Origin: Entomortierella parvispora
Taxonomy: Eukaryota > Mortierellomycota > Mortierellomycetes > Mortierellales > Mortierellaceae
Direction: 5' to 3'
Length of the DNA: 64,000 nt
Assembly (NCBI GenBank): GCA_963573315.1
Contig: OY752147.1
Location: 2,480,001-2,544,000 of the forward strand
Below, one piece after another: positions 45,521-56,148 of this stretch (the stretch's first letter is position 1; each line of letters begins with the position of its first letter). The notes beneath the pieces are model-generated. The model saw only the letters and a program-made list of their open reading frames with translations, was not told the origin of the DNA and did not search any database. A program made the position numbers and the translations under genes.

Positions 45521-46597
45521 CTTGAGTGAATGTCCAAGGATGAACAGTTGCCGGGGAGAGTGAGGGAGACAGAGAGGAAGGAAGAGAAGAGAGAAGAAAA
45601 CAAGAACGTCGGGTTTTTGTCTTCATCTGTGAATGACAACAAGTCAACAATCACCGTGGTCAGGGCTTTGTTGTTGTGATACTCCGCACTGCATTTGCCA
45701 CCGTCCTCGCTCCTTCGCAGAATCCCCCGGGATGAGCAACCATCTCCTTGTGTGGTGCTTGAAGAGCCGACGTTTGTCCCCCCTCGGCAGATATCCACGC
45801 TCCGGTAAGGTCGAGACCCAAGATCCCTTTTTTCTTTCCCCCCCTTTCAAGTGAGAGCCCCTCTTCCCGGTGAACAACACTCCCATGCAATTGCCGTGCG
45901 TCGGAGTCGTCCAGAAAAAAAATTGGGGTCAAATGGACCCTGGCCTAGACCTTGAATGGCTGACAATACCTGGGCAAAAGTGCTTAAATGAGAGCGGCCT
46001 TCCGTTTTGGCAAAAAGGAGTCAAAAGGACTTCTTTAAATTTCGTGGCAGTGCTCTATCCAGATCAAACACACTCCTCCCTTCCATTTGGACCTTCGATC
46101 GTGCAACTGGTGTCGCTCATGGTCTTGAGGGATATTTGGGGCTGACTTCAAATTAGCACCGCCCCAACCTGTGGTCGACCCAGATCGGTTTGTCCAGACC
46201 AACTTCCCACCCTTCTCGGGGAGAAGAAGCAAACGTTTCCGACGTTGGACGACAAATAAAGCCATGCTCTTGTTGTTGTGTTCATCATTGGCTGCGGCAG
46301 CAATGATTTGGTCCGTTCTCGTAACCTATGCAAGTTCGTGAGTTCTCGATCATTGTTCTGTGCGCAAACTCGTGGTTGTGCTGGGAAACTACAGTTGCTT
46401 TGGTAGGGAGTCCATCTACATACTGGCGACACCTTTTCCTGTGTGCACTGCCTGCCTGCCTGCCGGTCTTCACGCGAAATAGAGTTTGCGATATGGTCAC
46501 GTGCGCCGCATGCAACGCGCCAGCCTCTCCTCCCCTTTTCTTGTCGTGTGCATCGAAGCATGCACCGTTCCTGAATCATTCATCTCCATAACACACC
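45521..46597. other. Spacer before the deubiquitinase gene
   Basis: These 1.08 kb show no recognisable gene. Minus-strand sequence just upstream of 45520 is polypyrimidine and may belong to the mucin-like gene's leader. A short GCCT repeat lies at 46447-46462. Confidence 0.55.
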
Positions 46598-49500
46598 ATG
46601 GCCGTAAAGAAGAAAAAGACATCCAAGCAAAAGTCCAAGGGCAAGGCGCCTCAGAACAGCAACAATGCCGACTTTGATGCTGGTACTACTTCATGGACAA
46701 TCATGACATGCCTGTCCCTGAAGTGGAAAGCCTCCGCAGCGTCAGTACTTTGAACATACTCACTAACCACCCGTTCATTCTGTTACTGCAAATAGATGAG
46801 GCAATTATGGCCCAAGTCTTGGAAGGGTCCAAAGAAACCGCTAAACATGCTGGGATTGCTACCGTGGACGAATCTATACTTTCGAGCGCTATTGAGGCCT
46901 CCTTGCAGGATCAACAGGCAGCGGCTTCGTTGGAGCCTACGTTCGTTGATGAGGACACTATATCCTTGCAGGACCAACAATTTGGAGTAGAGAAGTGCCC
47001 GCATTCCAAGGATGCTATCAAAGTGGCCTTGTTCAAAAAAAGCATTGCGGATCAAAAGGACTGGGATCACTGCACGGCCTGCTTGGCTATGCACGCCAAG
47101 TTCAATACCTTGCGCGCGAGCATGGGTCCTTTGGCGGCAATGTTACAGAACGAGTTCTCTGCAGAGGAACTCCCTGCAAGTGCACTGTGGATTTGTCTGA
47201 CATGCGGAGAGATCAACTGCGGAAGGGCACTCAAGGAACATGCGGTTTCTCATGGAAAGTCCAACAGCTCGGCACACCCGCTTGCCATGAATCTTGCGAC
47301 GTTAGATTGTTGGTAAGTTAAATATGGGTGACTTTCTTCAAGATGTGGTCAGTTGAGGGGGTTTCAAGTCTATGACATTGACCATTCTTGATAATGCTTC
47401 TTTGCAGGTGTTACGAGTGCGACGACCCACTGCTGATTACTAAAGGCAGGAATTCAGTTGTTCAGGAGTGCCATTCTCATCTATCCAAAGCACTTCAAGC
47501 AAAGCAGGCAAAGGCGAGAGGTAATTCTTTAACACATAGCCTGTCTAAGGATCCATTAATCATCCAATGGCTGACGTGAGGAATAATTGGATCTACTTAG
47601 CGATATCTGAGGCCAAGGCCAAAAAAGGAGGCGCACTTGTTACTGGTACACCAGCGAAATCAAAGGTCCACGCCCCAGGGCTACAAAACTTGGGCAACAC
47701 CTGCTTCTTCAACTCAGTAGTGCAGGTATGAATGAATTTACAGACCTGATGACGACACTATCAACCCCTTCCTCCTTCCCCTGCTGTCATCTGGAAACTA
47801 AGGAACGCGCTCGATTGACCTCATATGAAACTTAGGTCTTGACCGAGACAAAGTCCCTCCAGGCCATCTTTTCCGAATCAGGACGGACCACCTTCCCTCC
47901 TTCTCTGTCCATTAGTACCGATAAAGGCCTTGGGCCACTGACAACGACCTTCAAAGATTTTTTATCGACCATGTGGAAACAACAGGGCGGGATTGTTACC
48001 CCAAGAGATCTTTTTACCCAGATTGCTAAAAAGTGGAAAGTATTTCGAGGATTCCAAGAGCAGGACAGCCAAGAATTGATGCGACATCTTCTAGACGGGA
48101 TTCGGCAGGAGGAATTGGACCTCATCAAGAAGCAAGCTGGAGCGACATCCACTAATGATCCTAATGCAGCTTCGCCGCTGAAATACACCCCTTTTATCGA
48201 CAGCTGCTTTTCTGGAAAACTCGTCAGTGTTATTGTTTGCGACGCATGCAAGAAGGTATAAGCTTGGGAGTTTCCAAATGAACCCTTTTCGGCCAATTCT
48301 TTATGTTTGCAGCTGTTGCTTACTAAACACCTTTGCATTATATTAGTGTTCATATGCATACGAAGACTACTATGACCTGTCCCTGTCGGTCAAGGGTCCT
48401 CCAGCGGTATTGCTTATGACATTCCTTGTCTCTCTGTTCTGTGAACTTTGGCTGGATTCATGTTTTTGCACTGCTAACACATTGCTTTGCGCTTTTGGGT
48501 GATTTTGGTCACAATAGCCCGCAATCAATGAAGGGGGAAGCTTGATGGAAAGACTGGTTGCTCGTTCCAAATTGGCATCGAGTAATATTCCTGCTCCAGA
48601 CAACAATAACTCTTACGGAATCTCCAAAGAAGACCAGGGTTCAGAAGCTCATTTGCGCCACGTGGAGAAGCTTCTCAAGACTGTGCCCATGCAATCCAGC
48701 TCGAGGACATTCTCGATCGAGCGCTCATTGAACCAATTCACCAGCGTAGACTTTTTGGACGGTGACAACAAGTTTGCTTGCGAAAATTGCTACAAACTCT
48801 CCAAGGACGGCCGGATCACACCCGTTCCTGAAGACGGAGAGTTCGCCAATGGTGTAGCAGAGGATTCATCGATCAAGGATCAAGAAGTGGAGGCTACAAA
48901 GAAAGAGGTGGTAACCGAGATCGAGTCGAAAATTGACGTGAACAGTGGACAGAAAGTCGAACCGAAACACGTTCTGCGAAGGGCCTATAAACGATACTTG
49001 GTTTCGAGTTTGCCGCCAACTCTCGTGTTACATCTGAAGCGATTCGAGCAGTCGAGCTCACGTTTTGGGCTGATGAGAAAAATCGATGATGAGGTGGATA
49101 TACCATCCGAGTTGGATATGGCGCCATATTGCATCCCCAAGAGTGAAGTCGAGGAAGAAGAGATTGCTGAAATTCAGGAACCAGAGTCCAAAGTCGAGTC
49201 TTTAGCTGTGACCGAGACTGAAGACGGCAAACCAGTCTCGACAAAGTATCGATTGTATGGTGCGACAGTCCATCAAGGATCCTTGGCCAGTGGCCATTAC
49301 ACCAACTACGTTTTATCTTCCAAGGTCGAAGTCCCGCCTGCTCCAGAAAAAGACAAGTTTCTGCCTCCGACTGCCGTGACTGCCGCAAACGGACAGGTGT
49401 TACCGGATGTGCCACTCTCGGCCTTGTTGGCTCAACAGTCCAAAAAGAAAGGAAAGAAGGGTGGCAAGAAGAACGGTGGGGTCAATGGCCAGACGAGTGA

Positions 49501-49672
49501 AGCTGGTAGTACAACAGCTGCGAATGAGCCCGTAGTGGCGCCAGTCGCGACGGAGAAAAAAGAAGAGGATCCACGTCAATGGATTCATTGCAGCGACACC
49601 AATGTTCGCTTGGCGACGTTGGATGAGGTCCTCGATAGTCGTCCTTACTTGCTCTACTATGAGCGATGCTAG
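46598..49672 (+). CDS. Ubiquitin-specific protease, USP16/USP45-like
   Basis: Seven exons (46598-46682, 46796-47312, 47408-47520, 47601-47725, 47836-48255, 48347-48406, 48518-49672) encode 824 residues. A basic N terminus (KKKKTSKQKSKGK) is followed by a UBP-type zinc finger (about 93-210), with CPHS, CTAC, CLTCGEINCGR, HAVSHGKSNSSAHPLAM and CWCYECDD. The catalytic core begins GLQNLGNTCFFNS with nucleophile C273. It continues through GFQEQDSQELMRHLL, an insert of basic and acidic low complexity, and the His box VHQGSLASGHYTNYV (H700), and ends with WIHCSDTNV and YLLYYERC. The architecture matches human USP16/USP45, which remove ubiquitin from histone H2A among others. The exact target in this organism is inference. 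Intron 1 has a clear CTAAC branch site. Confidence 0.9.
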
Positions 49673-49920
49673 AGTGTTCCCCTTTACACTGTCTTTTAAC
49701 TATAGTATTTGTTCAAAAAAATGTACAAGTAAATTCCAGAAGGTTGGTTTCCGGTGATGTGCCATTGAAGAAGAGCCATTTGGGCGCAGCCATGGCAAGC
49801 CACCTTGGTGGAAGCTTCGGGGTGAGTGTGGGAAGACTGAGCGTTCAAAGCAACCGAGACGAGACCGCGCCTTGCGAGAGACGTGTCGGGAAAGACGCAA
49901 GGCAAGGGGCTGCTGTTGAG

Positions 49921-49958
49921 ACGTCACGTGGAGAAGCGACGAAAGTCGTGTATAAAAC
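49921..49958 (+). promoter_or_regulatory. Palindromic element and TATA box of the Stm1-like gene
   Basis: ACGTCACGTG (49921-49930) combines a CRE-like half site with a CACGTG E-box. TATAAAAC (49951-49958) follows 20 bases later, and the start codon is at 50150. The order and spacing look like a genuine core promoter. Confidence 0.5.
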
Positions 49959-50149
49959 CTCTTGTCTTTCTGCCATCGTTTGCCTCTTTATCAGTTTCCT
50001 CCTCTTCCTCGTCTTCCTCCTCCTCCTTTTGTCCCCCCACTCGCCATCTGCCCTCACACTCAAGTCAGCCAAGACTAACCAGCTCTCTGCCAGTTCTCGC
50101 TGCAACCAAACCCTTCCATCTCCTCTCGTCCTCCTTCTCGGCATCCAGG

Positions 50150-51130
50150 ATGACTCGCACCCGCACTGGTGACTACAAGGACGCTGCCAACGCCCCTCGC
50201 GAGCGCCGTCAGTCTCGGTAGAGTTACTCGTCATTCCCCGACTCACACTCACTTGTGTCTGCCTGCTCAAACAATGTCAAATAGAACGGATGCTAACTGC
50301 TTTTTCTTGCTCCAATATCTCTGCTACGCGTCTCTTTTCTTGGCTCTTCTCTCAGAAATGGCCTCGGCGACCCCAGAGCGATACCAAAGAAAGCTGGAGC
50401 CGGACACGGAAACTGGGGAGTTCTCGGCGTGGAGGTCAATGACCTCGAGCAGGACTCCTTGACTGGGTAAGATATGGACCGGTGGGTTGGACCACCTTGC
50501 CACTACCAGAAGCACTGCGAATAGACTTCCTATCAGCCGACTGACAGGGTCGAGGGTGGAAATATTTCGTTCGACCTTTGTGCTCCCACGCTCAATTAAC
50601 TGCTGCTCAAGTCGCAAGTCGCGTGTACAGATACAATTTTTTTCGTTCTAACGGTCTTCCTTCCCCCCTTCCTTCCTCTCTCCCTCCCTTGACATCATTC
50701 ATTTACCCTTTTGTGGTGCTCCTCATCCCAGAGCTGCGAGTTCCCCCCCTGTTGAGAACAAGATCTCTGTAAGTTGCAACAAACTCCTTTTCTGTTTTGC
50801 TGGGCTGCCTCTGGACAATGTTTTTATCCACGCAACTTGTTTGGTTGCATGAATTTGCGACGAGTCAGAAAGTGGGACCAGGCTCGTCACGCGATCAACC
50901 CAATTCTAATTCGAATTTCGTTGTACTGACCCTGGAGAACTTCCAAAACATTTTTTTTTTCACTTTCATTTCATTTCATTTCACTCTAAAAGGTGACTGA
51001 CGCAAAGACCTTCAGCTTCTTGCAAGGCAATTCGGGCCAGGCAAACAACAACGCTGCCGCCAGCAATGGCTCCAGTACCATCGATCAGGCCACCAACGAC
51101 CATGCCTCGAGCTCGAACTCGTCCAAGTGA
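50150..51130 (+). CDS. Small Stm1/SERBP1-like (HABP4-type) RNA-binding protein
   Basis: Four exons (50150-50217, 50356-50466, 50732-50768, 50993-51130) encode 117 residues. Residues 23-45 read NGLGDPRAIPKKAGAGHGNWG, which resembles the PKKGGAGxGNWG motif of fungal small HABP4/PAI-RBP1-type proteins; the N terminus is basic (RTRTGDYKDAANAPRERRQSR). The rest is Ser/Asn/Ala-rich and probably disordered. Proteins of this type bind mRNA or ribosomes. All three junctions keep phase (2, 2, 0), and exon 2 is needed to obtain the motif. The first donor (CG|GTAGAG) is weak. The pyrimidine-rich leader and strong promoter elements hint at high expression, as inference. Confidence 0.68.
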
Positions 51131-51467
51131 AACTGACATGGGTGTTAGCTACCGTCAGGAATCAATTGTATTCGATCCGCCGTCGACTCCCAACCCCAAA
51201 TGTCTTTTTCGTTGCTTCTCCACGAAAACAAATCTAAAAGAAAAGAAAAAAAAAGGTCTTATCCACAGCCGCTCCGTTAGTCCCTCTTGACCTCTTCTGT
51301 ACATAGTCTAGCTTCAATACAGCGTTTTATTCTAGCACAGCTCGCGTTAAATCCCCCTTGGTTGTCGAAAGGTATTTTTCGATCGACTTCATTGAGGGAA
51401 AGAACCAAAAAAATACACCTATCCTGCTGGTCGAGTCCTGTCCATAGTTGTTTTTGGAAGACGGTCC

Positions 51468-52148
51468 TTATCCTGGTCCAACCTTGGGGATATCGTAGTG
51501 CTCAGTCATTTCCTCGAGCTTCCGGTTCAGTTCCTAAAACAGTGCATAGGGAGAAAAGACGTATTAGCTCATGAATCAAAAACACAGATCGACCGGGGAG
51601 AGTGGAGGACTTGATCCATTGACAATATTGGGGTGGGGTATGATGATCTTTGCGGGTTACTTACAGCAACCTTCTCCTTGTGTGACTTCATCGCCGATTT
51701 CAGCACCTTTTCCTCTTGCTAAGATCATAGTAAGATGGTGAAAGCGGGTTAGATTCATGAGGTAGCCTCTCTCCAGGCAGCTCTATGACAGATCGACCGA
51801 GATCACGGTCCTTACTCTTTTGCGCTGGACTTCAAGGAACTTGAGCTCGGCAGCGGTCTTTTCAACCACCGTGACAGGCCTTGTGGAGGGAGGGGTCGCT
51901 TCTCTAGCCTCTACGGCAGCCTTGACTACTTTGGAAGCATCCGTTTTTTTCTTTTTCCTAAAAAGTGAGGTGGTAGTGGGCAAGAGGGAGACATGGAAAG
52001 GGAGTCAATGAATGAACGCGACGAAATGAGGAAGGAAGAAGAGATACATGGTGTTTAGAAAGAAGGCTTTTGAGGTGAATTACTTCTTGACGATGCCGCT
52101 CCCCTTGAACTTGAGCGAGCCTCCGCCGACACTTTCGTATTCGGACAT
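51468..52148 (-). CDS. FAM32A: FAM32A homologue, spliceosomal exon-ligation factor
   Basis: Four exons (52084-52148, 51816-51957, 51665-51718, 51468-51533) encode 108 residues. The start MSEYESVGGGSLKFKGSGIV, then a lysine run, is like FAM32A's PLKLKG and K-rich segment. The middle has KTAAELKFLEVQRKRQEEKVLKSAMKSHKEK cut by exon ends, and the last exon gives ELNRKLEEMTEHYDIPKVGPG, the family's best conserved end. In humans FAM32A reaches into the active site of the step-2 spliceosome and favours exon ligation. The first donor, AA|GTAATT, overlaps an in-frame TAA, so without splicing the protein would be 22 residues. It is divergent from the Pol III subunit gene, 313 bases apart. Confidence 0.85.
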
Positions 52149-52461
52149 GAGAACGTTGCGCTGTGGGTGAATGTGTGTGTTGTTGAAGACATGCAACGCA
52201 TGTTCAAGAAGGCTGAGCAAAACCAAAACTGGAAAATCTGTCACGTGCACTTCCTGAAGAAAACAAGGCGCAGACGGTTGGGTCGCAGAGAAAGAAAAGA
52301 GAAAAAACATCTGCCCTCCCTTGTCCATCGCCACCACCTCCGTCGCCATCAACAGGATCAGCCCGACAGCCCGACGACTCTATCGCAAGACAGGAATCGA
52401 CCAAACGCAGTCATAGTACCGGAACCAGGATCCTCATTAGCCCTTTCATAAACCAACAGCA
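52149..52461. promoter_or_regulatory. Shared promoter region, FAM32A and RPC17
   Basis: The 313 bases between divergent start codons contain a GTCACGTG element (about 52240-52247) roughly midway. No TATA box is evident. Confidence 0.4.
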
Positions 52462-53159
52462 ATGGAGATCCTCAAGGCCGACTCGGCCATGCTTAGCAAC
52501 TACGAGGTCATGACCCTCCTCAGCGACCAGAAATCACAACGGCTAGCCAACCATGTAGCGGGAAGCCATGAGGTTGCAGAGAATCTGCGAACAGTGGAAT
52601 TTGAGGTAACGGAATATTGACCCTTGGGGTTTTTTGCGCCTGGATCGGATAGCTTGCTGAAACCACCTTTGACCATCGCTCTGGGAACTTACCAACTGAA
52701 GGCATACTCTCTCGTCTCACCACCAGGTTCAGAAGTATCTTGCCACCTCGCCTTGCTCTACACAGTCACCGGATCAGATCTCAGCATTCAAATTGGCCTT
52801 TGCAGGATATGGGCTTATGAAGGTCGAGCTTCTCCAGATCTTGAATCTCAGACCAAGGTCTGCAGTCGAACTCTTGCTGGTATGATCCACAAAGCCGTTG
52901 ATATCTTGATCTTGACAGCAGTGGTCTTGGAGGAAGCAGTAACTGTTGCTGTGTCGTAGAACCTCGACCGTTTTTCTTTTCGCTCTCTGACACACTTTAT
53001 TTTGTTTGATCCCTAACGCGTTTATAGGTCATTGAGGAATTCGAGGAGCGGTTCACTATGGAGGACTGTGAGCAAATGCTCCAATCTATCAGAGAGTACT
53101 TACCCCGGGATGATGATGTTGTGGACGAGGAAATGGAAGAAGCCGAGGAGGAAGCATAA
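52462..53159 (+). CDS. RPC17: RNA polymerase III subunit C17 (Rpc9/CRCP)
   Basis: Three exons (52462-52605, 52727-52879, 53028-53159) encode 142 residues. The N terminus MEILKADSAMLSNYEVMTLL is characteristic of Rpc17/CRCP. Then come VQKYLATSPCSTQSPDQI, an HRDC-like helical segment (LMKVELLQILNLRPRSAVEL) and the C-terminal IEEFEERFTMEDCEQMLQ, before an acidic tail. With C25 it forms the stalk of RNA polymerase III, which transcribes tRNA and 5S genes. The acceptor of exon 2 could be three codon-aligned bases either side of the chosen one (before or after VQ); alignment with the family's ETLKYL favours keeping VQ. Intron 2 shows a CCTAACG branch site. Confidence 0.88.
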
Positions 53160-54014
53160 AGCCATTTGGAATAAACAAAGAGGCGTTGTACAACATTTTC
53201 ATGGACCTTTGGGAGAGTCATTCGGACGGCAGGAATCCAGGTGGTCCCTGCCTGTCCAAAAGAACTCGGGATTTGATTGCTGGAAAGATAAACAATCGAT
53301 TTCGACAAATCAGCGATCTGGGACACCTCCACTCTTGGGTATTCCTCTTTGTCCTGATGTCTGCGGGTCGGGGTGACAAACAGGCGGGTTGTTGCTTTTG
53401 CCTCTTCTTGACCCCCTATCACTCTCTGAAGAGGCGATCAGTTTGGAATCCAAAGAAAGAGCTGCAAAAGCGAGGCAGGATCGTGCGCGGCACCACAAGA
53501 CACAGTTGACTGATCACCGACAACCCCGAAGCGCACGTACACTCATCATCTTCATGCACCGTCTTCGTCTTTCCGACTTTCCTTTTACGCCTCTCTTCAA
53601 CTCATCTGTGCCTTCCTCTTCTTCTCCCCTAGTCAGTAGCCCACTTTCACTGTCCATCTTTTCTTCCTTTGCAACACTCTTCCTTTTTGCGCCTCCACCC
53701 CTCTCACTCCTCTCCCAGTCCTCTCGGGCTCTCCTGACTTAAAATTTTTTACGCGTGCACCCGTCTGTCTCCTTGCGTTTTCTCTTTGGCCATCTCCAAA
53801 GCACTCTTCTTTTCTCCCTCCTGCCTTGTTCGATCCTTGTTTCTTTCCAGTGAATCTCCATTACCATCTATCTCTCACTCTCTGCCTCTCTCTTTCCATC
53901 GTTACAAACTTCCGTTATTGCTTTCCTGTCTTATTCTCCTCCACCGTCCCCTCCTTCTCTCTCATTCTCTCTCTTTCTCGTAAAAAGAGCTCAATTATCC
54001 CTCACTGACAAACC
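53160..54014. other. Spacer, pyrimidine-rich towards its end
   Basis: I see no gene. From about 53560 to 53990 the plus strand is strongly pyrimidine-rich (CTCTCT, TTCCTT), probably promoter and leader of the serine-rich gene that starts at 54015. Confidence 0.6.
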
Positions 54015-55418
54015 ATGCATCGACAAAGCAGCCCGTGGTCGAGTCCTCAGGACCCTCATCACTTAAAGCGTCGGCACACGCGCGGCAACACTTCTCAGTC
54101 ACACTCATCCCTGCACTCGTTGTCGTCTTCTCCAAACTCCTCTGCAAAACACCACTCAAACTCGAAACGTGACGAGGATATTCTTTGGTCGACCCCGCCA
54201 CCTCCAGGTCGTTCTCAGATCCCTAAAAGACTGGACGAAGATCAAGACGTGGACGAGGACTTTCAGGCACAAACCTCGACTGTACCAACCTGGTTCGGAT
54301 CCTTGAGGAGTTTTGCCCTCTCTGCGAGTTCCAGTTCTCGCGGTGCCTTCACACCTCTTGTGTCCTCAAGTTCCTCCAACAAACTCGCTCGTTCACAATC
54401 CTCCAACACCTCTCCGAGCCGTGGCCGATCATCTTCAATCTACTACGCCGGCACTTTGGATGATCCCGACAGTGACTCTGACGAGTGTGGCGAACAGGAC
54501 GAACCCATTACGAATAGGAATGGACTCAAAGAGAATCGTATTCGTGGACCGAGGATGAGTTGGGCCATGCTGGATCCATCCTTGGGTAGCATGTTTTCCT
54601 CGCAGGGCTATTCGGCCGTCCCTGGCAGGTCTGGGTCCGAGTCGGACCTGTCCTCTCCTACATGTTCATCCTCATCCTCAAGCTCTCTCAGTTCGCCAAC
54701 GTTCTCGAATGTGGAAGAGTCGGGGAACTCGGAGGCGGCCTATCAAGACCAGTCCAAGATTGCAGCAATGTACTCTCCGTCAAGCCCTGGGCACCCAATT
54801 CCTCCCCCGGACGCGACCCAGGCGTACGCCGCTGCTTCATCGTCTGGATACACAAAGCCAGTAACGTCCACGTTTGCGCTCTTAAAGTCCTACGTACCCT
54901 TGTTTCCTTCCACAACAGGAGCCATCTCTCTTGGCTCTGACGATGAGCCCCGCAAGCCCGCCAAAGCAGCTGCTACCAAACCCACTTCTCCGACTGCCTC
55001 TTGGTCGATTCGAAAGCTTTCGTTGAACTTTTTGAGCAGTAATCAATACGATGCTGTGCAAGTTACGGAAAGAAGAGAGAACAGAGGCGAAGACAAGGGG
55101 GAAGAAGAAGACAGGAACGTTGATTCACTAGGCGTTGGGAACACCCCTGGCTATCGTGATAACTTTGATGATGATGAATGGGACAATGACAAACAGAGTC
55201 GATCACACAGCAAGCAAGGACCTTCGACTTTGGTGGGTGCCTCGGCTTCTTATCTGGGATCAATGTTTTCCAGCAATGATGGATCCACACGGACGGCCAA
55301 CGACAAGAAAGTGGACCCTGCAAAGACAAAACAATACATCACCTCCGATCTTCGAGACACGCTGGAGCAACTGCCAGTGACGAACAGGACTCTTCGGAAG
55401 CAGGGGCGCACTGACTGA
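54015..55418 (+). CDS. Serine-rich protein of unknown function
   Basis: One frame encodes 467 residues with a start preceded by ACC. Composition is Ser/Pro/Asp-rich with poly-Ser runs near 108-120 and 215-225. I recognise no domain. Three small blocks may be ordered: VPTWFGSLRSFAL (about 89-101), FALLKSYVPLFPSTTGAISLG (split around 290-310) and ASWSIRKLSLNFLSSNQYDAV (about 330-350). LGSMFSS occurs twice (near 190 and 415), suggesting a repeated short motif. There is no signal peptide or membrane segment, so it is probably cytosolic or nuclear and disordered. No intron signals break the frame. A poly-T run of about 23 bases lies 90 bases past the stop. Confidence 0.72.
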   Translation: MHRQSSPWSSPQDPHHLKRRHTRGNTSQSHSSLHSLSSSPNSSAKHHSNSKRDEDILWSTPPPPGRSQIPKRLDEDQDVDEDFQAQTSTVPTWFGSLRSFALSASSSSRGAFTPLVSSSSSNKLARSQSSNTSPSRGRSSSIYYAGTLDDPDSDSDECGEQDEPITNRNGLKENRIRGPRMSWAMLDPSLGSMFSSQGYSAVPGRSGSESDLSSPTCSSSSSSSLSSPTFSNVEESGNSEAAYQDQSKIAAMYSPSSPGHPIPPPDATQAYAAASSSGYTKPVTSTFALLKSYVPLFPSTTGAISLGSDDEPRKPAKAAATKPTSPTASWSIRKLSLNFLSSNQYDAVQVTERRENRGEDKGEEEDRNVDSLGVGNTPGYRDNFDDDEWDNDKQSRSHSKQGPSTLVGASASYLGSMFSSNDGSTRTANDKKVDPAKTKQYITSDLRDTLEQLPVTNRTLRKQGRTD

Positions 55419-56148
55419 GGTGAGGTGAGGTGGGAAGAAAGTCCCCAAGTCGGCGGTCGAAGTAGACAACCATCATAAAATAATATCATATTCTTGAAGT
55501 GTGTAGATACTTTTTTTTTTTTTTTTTTTTTTTGAAAAGAATAAAGGAAGTGAAAGATATAAGATCTCTTCGGCGCTTGATAACCCAAAAGCCAAATTAA
55601 TGACAGAGTCGCATGCTTCTTTAAAGATCTTCCCTCTTGCGAAGTGGTGCGGTGACCCGTAGGTCAACCACAACCTTGGCACTCACGTCGACGATGGTCC
55701 GGTTGTGAGACCAAAGACCGTCAAGTGAGCGTGGCAATGACGCGTGCTTTTTTGATAAAGATTCTCCAGCTGGCCCGGACCGCGGCTCTTTTTATACCGC
55801 CCAGTCACTGCCCCTTGCGGGGTTTCTAAGGGTCTTGGCCACTGGGGTGACGGTTGTTCTCGGCCCTAAGACAGAATCAAGATAACAGTCGCAAGAGTTG
55901 GCTCAATTAATGAGAGCTGATTTGAATCTGAGAAGAGAAATATGGTGACGGTACCTCAGGCGTGCGTGTGCCAGGAGTGCGTGTGTTCATCATCGATAGG
56001 ACCTGCCTGACCTGGAAGAGCCTTCTCCACGGACGGAGCGGAATCAAAAAAAGAAAAAGACATTCAGTCTTCCTCATTCGAAGTCGTTTTCCTTTCATCC
56101 TTGACCATCATCATCGATCTCCACTAATTCCACATCCTACATTCTACA
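55419..56148. other. Spacer with poly-T tract and lone minus-strand TATA motif
   Basis: A T run of about 23 bases lies at 55511-55533. TATAAAAAG occurs on the minus strand near 55790-55798, but no substantial frame follows it leftwards. I see no gene. The right end should carry the promoter of the RING gene. Confidence 0.55.

Noticed and set aside
44892-45563. 223-codon plus-strand frame, Val-rich, opposite the Thr-rich ectodomain
   Set aside because: It is the reverse reading of ACC/ACG threonine repeats. Poly-Val with no other feature is a shadow of the real minus-strand gene.
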